From NCBI GenBank assembly GCA_947579665.1, contig OX388351.1:55436939-55500938 (forward strand): a stretch of 64,000 nucleotides of DNA. Direction: 5' to 3'. Of the stretch, positions 23,471 to 35,251 are shown one piece after another. Each line of letters opens with the position of its first letter. Position 1 is the first letter of the stretch. This DNA comes from Sympetrum striolatum (Eukaryota; Arthropoda; Insecta; Odonata; Libellulidae). The notes below the pieces were generated by a model. It saw only the letters and a list, made by a program, of their open reading frames with translations. It was not told the origin of the DNA and did not search any database. The position numbers and the translations under genes were made by a program.

Positions 23471-24324
23471 CTCCCTCGCTTTATCGTTTAGTGCATTTTC
23501 TTGAGCTTTGTACGTATTTTTAAACCCTAATCTGACTAAATATGACAAAATATAACAAAGAGAGACGATCTCCATCAAAAATAGGATAAAACATCTAGCT
23601 TAAAAGCATGCGTTATCCCCGCGGAGAATTCTGGTCACGTGTGCTCTTTAATATTAAAATTCAGGGAAATTAGACGCAGGAGCTTCTATCTCGGTGTGCC
23701 TTTTCGTATTTTGCCCTAAGTTCCTCTCTTCCTCGATGGACAATAACAGCACGTGCCCCCACTACCGCCCTCACGGATGACGGCAAGTCCGTGCCTTATC
23801 AGCGCATCGGATGCACTTCATCTTGGGGCCCCCAGCAGTACTAACCGGCTATTGTTAGAATGACACACTTCTTTGACCAAATTTTCTTGAGAAGTTCGTC
23901 TTTACAGAAAATACGCAATTATTATATGCATTTACTAGTATTTAGTACGTGTACTGTAAGAGAATTACTACTTATCCTAAGTATTTGTACATTCGTCTCA
24001 ATGCATAACTCTATCGATATATGGGCACCTATACGACCTTAAGTAAACAAGGAGCCATACATCCTATTCCATTGTTCTTTCTCTTAATGATTAATAATAT
24101 GCAGCAACCCTCAATTTGTAATCAATTCTATGAAAGTTCTCGGCCCTCATTCCTAAGCTGGTGTGAATTATGGCTTATCACCTGATATCGAAAGCTTTTA
24201 TGCAATAACCTAAAAAGATTTAATCCACCATTCTTCAGGAAAAGGGTGTTTTGTATGGTTTTCCTATGCAATTATTTTTTCCTCCAAAATAATATTACTT
24301 AATTAATTTAATTTAATTGCTTAC
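23471..24324. other. Noncoding stretch, nothing recognised
   Basis: AT-rich, with a GC-richer patch near 23740-23850 that I could not classify. Confidence 0.45.
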
Positions 24325-24526
24325 CTGCTGTTGCCCTTCACCGGTGAAGTCCCCCTAAGCTCTACTGAACTTTTCAGGAGGTGCTTCACCGAGGCAACAG
24401 CAACAACGAACACACACGACCATTCCCTGAATCGGAAAAATCCGACTCAGCCGGGATTCGAACCCGGGACCTTGGGGTAGGAGCGATAGCTTAGATGGCA
24501 TGCTATCCACTCGGCCACCAAGGCCG
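24325..24526 (-). repeat. tRNA-derived SINE, copy 1
   Basis: This SINE of about 200 bp lies on the minus strand. Its head has box A TGGCCGAGTGG (complement of 24507-24517) and box B GGGTTCGAATCCC (complement of 24453-24465). The box A wording and extra-arm spacing are like class II tRNAs (Leu/Ser). The body carries GGATTTTTCCGATTCAGGGA and ends in GGGCAACAGCAG followed by TTAA-rich sequence. It would be transcribed by RNA polymerase III and moved by a partner non-LTR enzyme, which I could not identify. Nearly the same sequence is at 46508-46708. Confidence 0.88.
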
Positions 24527-25330
24527 GTTGGTACTTAAAACCACAATTTAAATACATATATCAATAAAAATTTGATTAATTCTCAACAAGATAGATAATG
24601 GTTTATTTAGGTGATGATATTTAAGGATTACGCTTACATCGATATAGGTTAATTCACTTTTATATTATATTGAATTTACATTACTCATATTAAGACGTTA
24701 GTCTAAATTATTAGTAATATTTGTAATTAGTAAGTATTTCCCCATACAACGCTACTCAAGTAAACTCTCAATAGAAACAAATTAGAAATATTTCAACCCT
24801 CGTAAATTAAGTATTTCACAAGAAAGTTAGGAGCTTTAGACAATGTGGATACTAATTAACACTTATTTAAATAATACATAATAATAAAACAATGTATAAT
24901 TATAATAATTGTATAATATTCCCAGGTTATGTTATAGTTATATAGTTATTCCCTTAAAAATGTAGATTTTTAAATCATGAAAAAATGAGAATGTTTTGCA
25001 TTCAAGTCACTACATGAGAAAATGTAATTTATTCAAAGCTAACCAACCTCCATTGGCTCGAAGGTGTTTGTCTAAGGCTGACTGTTAGTTAAAATTGTGT
25101 TTGTATACAAGTTACTCCGTTGTTTGTTGAGCATAGTGAAGGCTCTAGAATATAGATACCCAAATTATGACCCGCTGACAAAATTCGACAAGCAGAAAGT
25201 TTGTATAATGTCGGTTACTTATTTGATATAGCACTCAATGAAGTTGTAAATACATTTAATGTGAGTTTCGTAGCTTAAAAGTAAATCTTGTAGTACAATT
25301 GTAAATACGTTCGACTTCTAAACAATTATC
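24527..25330. other. Very AT-rich noncoding stretch
   Basis: No supported feature. Confidence 0.5.
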
Positions 25331-26221
25331 AGTATTTATTTATCCAACGGGATGTACCCTTTTGTTACCCCCAATATCACATTGCAAAACTTAAAAGTAT
25401 AAAATACAATAAACAATTGGATTTCATAAGTATAAAATATCACAAATTATTGGATTTTAAGCATAAATATCACTATCATCATTATAAATAATAAAATTTA
25501 CGTATAAGATGTTACAAGTAATAAACATAAACAGCATTTGTGAAGAGAATAATTATTAAAGGCCTTATGAAAAGTAATAGAAACAGAATGCCAAATAAAT
25601 TTTAACATATATGATATAAATTATAAAAAATACATATGATCGATACAATGACATATGTTATGCATTATTTACAGTGAGTGATTTATAATTATTTTTAAAA
25701 TTATGTTTAGTATTCAATGGGGCTTTAATTTTTAACTGTATGTAAACTAGTGTGGAATATGTCTATATTTTTAAGGTGAGTATTTGCTAATCGATGTAGC
25801 CTACTGAGGGGTGCATTATAAGAGTAATTAATTTTTGAAACGGGTATGGCGAATAGGTCTTGACCACTAGTAACATGGGATGGCACACGGGATTTAATAT
25901 GTTCCAAAATTGATGGACAGTCTATTATATTGTGGAGTAGGTTGTGCAAAAATTTTAAGCCAGATAATATACGGCGATGATGAAGAGGAAAAATTCTTAG
26001 CTCTTGTTGTATAACTTCATATGATATATTTTGTCCATCATTACCCTGCTTATAGTTAATAAGTCTAAGAAATGTATGTTGAACTCTTTTAATTCATTTA
26101 AATTGTTTAGTATAATATGGGGACCAGATTGTGGATGTATATTCAAGGATAGGTCTCACAATAGTACAGTACAATACTTTTAAGGCCATTAAGTTATTCA
26201 TACTTGTATTGATCATTCATA
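25331..26221 (-). mobile_element. 5'-truncated non-LTR retrotransposon 3' end
   Basis: The minus strand holds the end of a reverse transcriptase ORF followed by a 3' UTR of about 390 nt. It terminates near GGGTACATCCCGTTGGATAA followed by ATAAATACTG, the kind of short A/T-repeat tail common in insect non-LTR elements. The UTR contains two imperfect copies of an AAGTATAAAATA..CAATTGGATTT motif. Confidence 0.72.
25725..26221 (-). pseudogene. Reverse transcriptase C-terminal fragment with an internal stop
   Basis: In one frame the minus strand reads LKVLYCTIVRPILEYTSTIW, a stop codon shortly after, then IKRVQHTFLRL, RIFPLHHRRILSGLKFLHNL and PSILEHIKSRVP, finishing with DIFHTSLHTVKN. These are the post-palm blocks of insect non-LTR reverse transcriptases: the VRPxLEY and V-Q-x-x-F-L-R segments, then the L-x-x-R-R region and the DIDxFxxSLxxFK-type ending. 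One in-frame stop interrupts an otherwise readable frame. The endonuclease and RT core are absent, so it is inactive. It is a different family from the elements at 7-12 kb. Confidence 0.78.
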
Positions 26222-27106
26222 GAAAATTTCAGGAAAGTGCTGAGAAAACAAACGAGCGTAGGATCTTATAAGAATTTATGTTCTGCTAAATCATAAATTA
26301 TGTTTTATGTGGTTTTATACAATCGAAAAATGGAATGTAGAAACTTATAGTACTTTAAACAGAATGCATAAATGCATCCTGGAATGCATAAATTCACATA
26401 TCCCAGCCATTTATCAAGTACATAGTACCATTTCACGTATAATGCCCTCCACTGATCTCCCGACCATAAATATGTGCATTTGGAGGAATATTTCTCTCTT
26501 TCTATCCACCGTATTGTGCTTATTGGCAACCGCCTTTTCTCCCAAAGGAATCGGTTCCAATCTCAAGAATATCCTTTGAAGATGTGGAATTCCTGCTGGG
26601 TGAGGATTCACTCACGAGTAATTGATCGATCAGCCGCTAGAAGGCGCATCACTCTTGCATCTGCCTTCACCGCCTCTGTGACAACTTCCCAATATCCTCC
26701 TCTGATCTTGCTGACGCCTTACTTTTAAATGATAATTTCATAATCCCCGAACCATTCTCTTGTGTTTTTTCTCAGACAGCATAAGTTTGAAACTCGTTTC
26801 CAGAGATCTTAAAAATGTTTTGTTATGGTGCGTGGTATCTATTCCTATACGACAAAATTTAAGGTAGTGATTTTTCCTGAGAAGAAAATAAAAGGTTATA
26901 TATAATACATTCGAGGAGGTAAAAAAATTCTTTATTTTATTCTATTCTTCATTTCAATACAGTTTCATGTCGTAATCCATGATTTAACGAGAAATTTCTT
27001 TACATGCTACATAAGCCTTAAAAATTAACTTTGCTTTTCAATTGCATTACTTGCAGAAATTGACTATTATTTTCTAAGTGTTGGCAATGAGAGCTTTAAA
27101 GTACAA
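26222..27106. other. Noncoding stretch, nothing recognised
   Basis: Short overlapping frames on both strands at 26300-26730 match nothing known to me. The rest is AT-rich. Confidence 0.45.
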
Positions 27107-27107
27107 G

Positions 27108-27283
27108 TCCATTAAATAAATATATTATCATCGGTATATGATCATTTTGCTATTCGGTCAGTTACAGAAGCTCTTCTGGGAAGAGGTTTGGATCGTCCAT
27201 TAAATAAATATATTATCATCGGTATATGATCATTTTGCTATTCGGTCAGTTACAGAAGCTCTTCTGGGAAGAGGTTTGGATCG
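27108..27283. repeat. Exact 88-bp tandem duplication
   Basis: 27108-27195 and 27196-27283 are identical over all 88 bases (start TCCATTAAATAAATATATTA, end GAGGTTTGGATCG). Absence of any difference means a very recent duplication or an assembly artefact. Confidence 0.95.
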
Positions 27284-27850
27284 GCAGAGGAAAAAGTCTT
27301 CAATATTAATTGAAAGCGAGGCTTAATTTCAAGTCATTATTTTCTGTATTTTTATCTCTTTCATCTTTCAGAAATTAATTGAACCTAAAATCATCGTCCG
27401 TCCTCTTGCTTGCTTTATTTAAGATTCAGAGAGTCTTCTTTTTCATGAAAAGGAACGAGTGTTTAACTTCTGTTAACGTTCTGAAATTCCAATTTTTTGT
27501 GTAATCTTACATCAAAGAAACCTCCAGGAAAGATTCTCAACTGGGGATCGCAAGAAAATTGAAGAACACTCGTTTGCATATAAGATAATTATGGTGACAG
27601 ACAAAATTTAAGGCACGAATTTCGTAATGGATCCAGAAAATTCTTGAATTAATAAATCCTTCAATTAATTAATAATAATCAATGCCTATACATGTTTATC
27701 GAAGATGTATCCAGTATTTTATCAACCTCGTCTTTTATAGTTGAATAGTTATTAGAAGATATTTTCTAATTTAATTTTCTCAATAAACATTCAAATTAAT
27801 TTCATCTAATAAGTCTCTATACTCACACTGTTGAGTATGAACACGCATTA
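27284..27850. other. Noncoding stretch, nothing recognised
   Basis: AT-rich flank of the hAT insertion, with no supported feature. Confidence 0.5.
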
Positions 27851-27858
27851 CGGTGATT

Positions 27859-30066
27859 CAGTGGCGCAGCGAGGGGGGGTTGTAGGGGTTCAAACCCCCC
27901 CCAAGAGTCTAGTCCTATGACTAGCTTTGTACTTTAATTTCTGCTGAAGAGTACAAACCCCCCCCCCCTCGCTGAGGGGGGTTATCACGCAAATCATACA
28001 GATACACTGCTTGTCATGTGTTTGCTTAATAAATTCAGCGAAAGCTTCGCGTGCCCGTAAATATGGCTCCGATTTCAGTTAAGGTGATTCTTTCGGTAGC
28101 AGAGTAGACATCGATATCAATGGGGCGCAATGATACGAGTGTTTCGAAAACTATGTTCAACGCGTGCACTTCTTAAGCCTATCCTTTAGTTAGATAACTC
28201 ACGCCATAAGATAAGATTCCCATGAGAAAAATTCGAAAGTGCTGATTTGTTTACTCCTCGAAAAAATACAAGGGAACATTCGAGAAGTAATTCTAAACTT
28301 GCACCCTGAAAACAGAGATTAAGATTACGTTTGAGAAACAAACAGAATGATAAAACGCTCAGTTAGATCTTTTGCCTGTGACTGTTTCAAGGGTGCAAAT
28401 TCAAAGATAGGCTCGTGAGTAGTGCTTTCGAAAAATTCACAACAGTTCGAAGGAGAGTTTAGTTTGGATTTCATTCAGATGGACATCCAAAAATTCCTTT
28501 CACAGTCCGCTAAAAGCTCGAGGCCGCTATCGGAAAAAAACGTAAGTTAATGGCCATGTGTTTTTTGTGAAATAACCATTATTAGATGCATAAATTAGGA
28601 TTTTCTTATTTTAGGGCTGTTATCAGAGGACACATCTCAAGATGAGTTTAGCGACAATTGAAAAGCTACTTTTTCCTTTATTAAGCATTCTAGACGATTA
28701 AAAGTCTGCACACAGTTGACTCTTCATTACTCGGGGTGATAGAAAATATACTGATCTTTATTTTATGATTGCCTGTTAATTTGATGTATATTTAATAAAA
28801 ATTTTTGCTAACCGAATTTCCGTAAACATTTGAAAAAGTATTGGAGCAATGAAAGATTTCAGTAAAAATTAATCTGTGATGATATTATTAATAATATACC
28901 ATTTTCGAAGCAAATCTGTCAGCTGAAAGGTATTGTCCGCGTAAGTTACGCACATATTTACAGGAACTGTGACTTGATGACTTGAATTAAACTTGATAAA
29001 CTGTTAAAACTGTGAATTAAATTCTTCAGCTTCCTTTTCAATGCAGCCAATTTTTTCTATGGTGATAGAATCCCACGAAATGCATGACTTATCCTGTTAA
29101 CCGCGTGGTCATGCAATACCCATTCAAAATATCAATTCCTGGAAAATTTTGTTTTCTCTGAACACTCAGTGCGTAAGACTGGGTTTGCATCAGCTCTCAG
29201 CTGGTCAAACAACCTATTACTTAGTCTAAATAATTGTAGGTTGACGTCTTCATTTTTTTCAGCTTGGTATGTGACTTTAATACTGCAAGTTCAATTATAA
29301 TATCAACTCAACAATCAATATCAAGAGTCTACTGTATTTTTTAATGCAGCCGAATTTTTTGGTATGAGACGCATTCAATGAAATACTTATCTAATAAATA
29401 AATAACGAAATCAGGCTTAATTGTAAGCCTGGCAGAAAATTTCATCTGATAAAAATTATGTTTTGTTTCTTATACAAACCTTGTGCAATGAGCTATATAT
29501 ATACTTCATATCATTATTTTTATACATCGATGGCGTTTTCTTGACAGGCGATATTTCAATTAAATTCCTAAATCTGCTGATGATATAGTCAAATAACGAA
29601 AGATAATGAAACAAGCATGGGCGCGCCAATGTGGGGGAACAAATGAGTGGATGTTACGTTTTATATCGCTTGCCAAGTAACCGTAGCTATTTTTTTCCTT
29701 CCCACGCTTTGCAATCTCTTGGAAGAAAGAACTCTCGAAGACTCGGAAAGTTTATATCTAAATCATTAAAAAGCTTCAGCATAGAAAAAATGAGTTTTTA
29801 ATAGATATTGGACGTATCCAAACCAGAAATCCAAAGAACACACTTGTTAAGTTTCCAATTGTTTGCTTATGTAAACTACTATCTTGCTAAGTGTAATAAG
29901 TTGGCCACATAAGCGTTAAACTCCTCTAGTTTTGAATTTATTTAGTTTTTGAAATAATTTACATATATTGTAGTAAGTAGCGGGCATGAATATACTAGCC
30001 CCTGTAAAGTAGGCATTTTTCGTTTCCTCAGACCCCCCCCATTGGTAAATCCTGGCTGCGCCACTG
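27859..30066 (+). mobile_element. hAT-superfamily DNA transposon, decayed
   Basis: Both ends carry the terminal inverted repeat CAGTGGCGCAGC followed by one mismatch and AGG. The flanks are 8-bp duplications, CGGTGATT at 27851-27858 and AGGTGATT at 30067-30074 (7 of 8 match), diagnostic of hAT. G/C homopolymer runs sit just inside each end, and an extra inverted CCTCGCTGAGGGGGG near 27970 suggests an internal rearrangement close to the left end. At 2.2 kb it is shorter than typical autonomous hATs, and no long transposase frame remains. A possible start of transposase coding is described separately. Confidence 0.85.
28478..28541 (+). pseudogene. Possible hAT transposase N-terminal exon remnant, frameshifted
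   Basis: ATG at 28478 begins MDIQKFLS, reminiscent of the N-terminus of ZMYM-type hAT proteins. The reading then needs a one-base shift to continue as SAKSSRPLSEKN, which stops at a good donor, GTAAGT, at 28542. About 70 bp later an acceptor-like TTCTTATTTTAG precedes an acidic LSEDTSQDEFSDN-like reading that quickly stops. The similarity is from memory of family style and is weak. The frameshift shows it is not functional. Confidence 0.3.
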
Positions 30067-30074
30067 AGGTGATT

Positions 30075-33000
30075 AAATCAACTCAATCTCTAAAGGGAAG
30101 AGGAAATTGTTACGTCGATGAGCAGCTTTAAGAGCCCTCTCTGTAGGAAGCTCTTTCTTAAAACAAACGGAGAATTCCTCTTATTCTTCCAAATCGCAGG
30201 AAATTGAGTTTGAAATAATAGTTTGAGTTTCTCCAATCGGAAGTTCTTTCGAGAAGTCCATCGAAGTTGAAGGAGCTTTCATCTGCCATGCATCTTATTG
30301 GTGTTGAATTGTTTCACTTCTCCTATTCTCTCATATGTTTTATATGTAGTCACAAATTATGGTCAAGACTCTATGAGTCAAAATATAAACAAAACTTTCC
30401 CCAATTATTTACGTTCTCTACTGTTTCCGACTATACACCGATAGTAAGGATGATACACATTCAGGAAATACAACGAATAATGAATTTATTTCCATATGGT
30501 AATTCACGAGGCATGGACCACCCAAAATGATTTCTTTCACGAGTCCTTATCTCGATAGCCAAAACCTACTTAAAACTGTAATTACTTTACTGATATTCAC
30601 GAAACTTCAAGAATTTTTTCACCATCTCAATCTTTGATACTGCTTGTAAGATCGCTTGGGAGATGTGTAGTGTAAATTATCGATTTGTATTATTTATATT
30701 TTTATTTTTACTACCCAAAGAGAAGTAATTTATATCTACAGATTTTGCCAAGTTTCATCATAAGAATGGATGTCATTTCGTTGAAATTTTGAACTAAAAA
30801 TTACTAGTGGATGTATTCATTTAACGATTTCCAGTCCAGTGAGTCCAAATCGCATCATCTCGCTTCTTTTGATTCTAGCATCAATTCATATCATCCGCTT
30901 ACTCCGTTTGGGCTCTCAGGCCTTCAACTCAATATTGCCTCAGTCAGGTATCATTTCTTCTGAACTATCTAACACTCTCTCAAAAATTCATATTATTTCG
31001 TTTATAAGACATAACTGCATGCAGCATTGATTATTTTGAATTTAAACTCTCACATCCTGAAGTAAATTTCACGCGATAAGACTCGACGTGCCCTCGGAAA
31101 GGGTAGGAAAAAGAATTTTTATAATTCAGATGTATAATTTTAAAAGGAACGCTTGGATAGGAGTGAAGATCCATCAGAATGTAAGAAAGGTATTTAGTGT
31201 ATTTATCGAAAAAGTTTTCATAAATATTTCAAACACCATAATGTATGTCGCGAGTAAATTGATTACATCTTCATTGGCAATAAAAATTACCGGCGATGAT
31301 TAACATAAGGATAGCATCACTAGGGAAGTATTCTTGCCAAACATTATGCCTTTTGTCATGAATTAAAATCGCCAACCTTTTGAAGATTTCACCGAAGCGC
31401 TAGGAGCCGACCTAAAAGCTAAAAAAAGTTGTCTTCCCATAAGAGGATATATAACACCGTTAAGTTACGAGCTTTAAGAATCAAATAAAGAGAGCCTTGC
31501 CATTTTATTTTCTGGGAAGGGGAGAGATGGGTTCCCCGCAGATAAATATACATATAAAGGAGGAGATATAAATTATGAGGAGAATTGATGAAAGGGGAAA
31601 AGTTTGAAGCGGTCATAGAAAGAGGAGAGTAAGGGGTGGAAGTGGGGGGAGTAGGGGAAAGTGTGGAGGGGCAGATTAGAAGCGGCGTCATAACTCACCT
31701 GTTTACCCCTCCAGGGCATCGTTGGAGTGGGAGTAAATGAGATTGGGAGAAGCATAGGACGGGATGGTGGGGGGGGGGGTCATAATTCAGGTGCGCCCCC
31801 CCTACGGCTGGAGAAGTTGGCTCCAGTCTATCTGCCCACGGAGGGGATAAATACGGTGAAGTGGGTTAGGGATTTAAGGGTATGGGTCGAATCAAATGAC
31901 CCTTGAAAAAGAAGCTAGTATCAGCAGCAGTTGGAGTAAAGGCGAAATGTCGCCTTGACGGTGTGAGGGGCCCGTTAAGGCCCTCTACAGTTTTGTTTCC
32001 AAACAGTGTCGATAGTGGGCGATCGATCCATCGAATATTGGCAGAGTTCCATCGAAGGGTCATCAAAGACGAAGTTTTGGGCAAAGAAGGTGAAAAGGCG
32101 AGGAAAATGAGGCTCGTCTGCTCGCAGGAGTGCTTCGGAATCCCATTTGACTTTCTACCAAAGTATCGCTATAGCGCCATTTGACTTTCGTTCACTCCAA
32201 TTGGGCACTTTCCACTTCGCTCTTGAAAGTATCCGAGCGGCGTTAATTACTGCAAGGGAACGAAAAATTGTGTTTTCTGCTGTTTGTTGCATCTCTTCTA
32301 ATGTCTGCATGGATTTCGGAGTGATTTTCAGATTTTAAAGACACTTTTTTGCTTCTAAAAGTCACAAAATTAAACCTTAGGGTTTGATTTATCTCTGAAG
32401 AACCAATTCAATCTGATTCAAAACGATCTTCCACTATTATTTTTGTTTTACTGAAACCACTAGTAGGCTGTATGACTGGTGTCAATCCAACCTTCATTGT
32501 ACGAACACAAGATATACATTATTTATACATAAATATTTACACTGCACATGCTATAAATGGATACTTATACTAACAAATAAAGTACATCTAACATTTAAAT
32601 AGTGGAGAATGCTCGACACTGCTACATTGCGTGATCTATTTCCCATCCTGCACCACCTTATTTAATTATGATCATTTGAAACCCTAGGAGATATTATTTT
32701 TTCTCCTTATGGAACTAAATAATGGGGAATATTTCTTTTGTTCACTTTTTCTGCTGTCTACTTCATACATGGGTACATTGACATGAAGGACACTCAAAGG
32801 TATTATTGATGATGAATATTGGTCCTAATTAATGTCTCACATTATGAGAAAGAAAAAAACATTACTCGTAGAGTTATTATGCTTAACATATAGAGACATA
32901 TTCCATTTAACGCATTCTGGCTTGGTGAGAAAAGCAATGGAAACTACCTCACTCCTCATTCTGCCTAACATGCCTGTTTCTACTCTGATATGTAATGGTT

Positions 33001-35170
33001 GAAACAAGACGAAACCAACAAAAAAAAATTAATATATCGCTGCAGGCCAGTAGTAAATACAATAAAGAACGTTTATTTTCACTCTTATGAATACCAATAA
33101 TTAAGCCTTGGTTCTCAATCAATCTTGATGTAATTTCAAGTTTATTAATCTCAGTAGCCTTCAGCTCCCATTAGGATGCGTGGGATGGATCGAAGCTTTC
33201 CTAAAAACCTGCTTACATTTGAGCTTAACTATTTAGTCTTTCCTTCTATTTGGGTTCTTGCTGACCTTTTGTTCTTCGATTTAAAACGGATTTCTTTTGC
33301 TCATATGTCCATTATGCAAGCAGTTTATATTATATACAATAGAGGTATCGTGTTGCCAAAAAATTGCTCGGGAATGACTCATGAGTGTAGACTAACTTCT
33401 GCTCTTTGTCCTCTTTGAGAGGCTAAGGAAGCAGGATAATCTAACCATCGCCATAAAAATGGCAATACGCAATTAGACCAAATGTATAGGACCCAAATAT
33501 TTTCCTCGAGCAACTCAGGTTTACTCCGAAGGGTAAACAAAAATTAGTTGCGTCACACTTAAGAAATCCAGAACAAATGACCGGACAATTCCGCAATTTC
33601 TGTCGTGATTTTGACCTTTCCATGCAGTCTTCATCGTGCACTCGATCTGTATACTCGAGTGTATGTGCTTCCGGGTGTGTTAGCTGTTATTCAATCACTG
33701 TTTTGCTCTTGTATTTTTAAATTTGAACGCAGCGTAACCATCCTCTTTCCCTTTCCGAGGCCACAAATCAAACGGATGAATCCCTGTTTCGTCTGCGTAT
33801 CTATTGTGCTCCTATTTCTGACAGGTGATGCAGATGGCTTTCTTTCTGTGGCCATGACAGTTACCTGCATTCGATATAATTGACGTGCGAGAAATTCGAC
33901 CTGCCCTGGGCTATCCCTATTTGCAACTCCAATATTTCCTCTGCAGCCCACGGAAACGAATAAACCTCGCGAATTTTATTCATTTGTGCATTTTTCGACG
34001 AATTCCAATTTGCGTTTTGTAGATGTTTTTTTGCTAATCCTATAGTGTGCGCCTGCGGTTAGGGCGTTACCTTCATGATTTATTGACGAAAAGAAAATAG
34101 AGGAAGAATAAAAAGAGTTTGCCAACGCTCTTTCAGCAAAATAATTAAACTAACCCTCCCGAAACGATTTTTTCTGCTTAATTCAATATTAATTTGAGAT
34201 TGATACTCTGTGGAGTCCATCAATTATATTTTGTTGCTTCCAACCGTTTACTTTTTCCATAATATATATGAGAATTTTCCTTTTTAAAATTCGTCTCTCT
34301 ATTTATTCTAATGAACATCTTTTGTCTCCACAGTTAAATTAAGCAATACATTTCATAAGAGTACATAATTTGTTTCTTGTTAATAGAAAACTGAACATCT
34401 TTCGAAAATCGCTTGAACGTCGTTAAAAATGGAGTATCATTTTCAATAATAGATGCCAATTAATACATTACCAACTTTATCCTCCTTTTAACAACTCTTT
34501 GCTTTTTCTGTGACAAACTGTGCTCATGGTTACTAGTAGAGGAGCAGTAACATGGATGATATACGTGAAAACTCTTTTATAATTTATTCAATAAGAGATT
34601 AAAAATTTCATATTCACTTTTGAATACCTGGTAAATGAACAGTTTTATATTAGAACATTATATATATTTGCATAAATAAGACCCATTTAATATTTTCAGT
34701 ACCTTCTAGCTATATTTTTCTGAACTAATTGTCGAGCTATACTTAACTACTATTAGGGTATTTTAGTGACATTTTCACGAAGTGATTGACATATCCTTCA
34801 ACGACGTCTGCTGAGGAAGTGTGTATGAAAGTTTCACTTCTACTTAGCAAGAAATGTATGTAGATTAGTATTCGTTTAGTTCCTGTTACTATATATTGAT
34901 TAATCAAGTAGCTATTGTAATTCATCTTGTGGTACAGGATGGAAATATTGCCTCTTACATTACATTCTCTTACCGACTTGCTCATGATTGTGATGTTATG
35001 GAATTTCATTGGTATGTGTGATATTAAAAAGGCGAGTACTGTTTGACCAAAGAGGTTTGGCTAAGGGCCTGAAGTGATCTTAATTAAATTAATTGACGAA
35101 AAATTCTTTTGCTATGAAGCACATCCGATCCAATTTTATTTTGCTAACCAAAACAATTTTTCTTTAAATG
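30075..35170. other. Long noncoding stretch with purine-rich tract and G-run
   Basis: No gene can be supported. About 31500-31690 is strongly purine-rich on the plus strand, and an 11-base G run lies at 31769-31779 with a C-run 20 bp further on. About 31866-32340 is GC-richer with short two-strand frames of unknown identity. Confidence 0.45.
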
Positions 35171-35172
35171 TA

Positions 35173-35249
35173 CACTCCTGGCCAAAGTTAACGCACCACC
35201 GGTCGTTAGGATCGCTAGGGAGGTGCTGCATTAATTTTGGCCAGGGCAG
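35173..35249. mobile_element. 77-bp Tc1/mariner-type MITE
   Basis: It is flanked by TA on both sides (35171-35172 and 35250-35251). Inverted arms start CACTCCTGGCCAAAGTTAAC and, from the other end, CTGCCCTGGCCAAAATTAAT. About 22 of 28 positions match, leaving only some 20 bp between arms. The CTGGCCAAA core is common in Tc1-like termini. It has no coding capacity and is unusually short. Confidence 0.8.
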
Positions 35250-35251
35250 TA

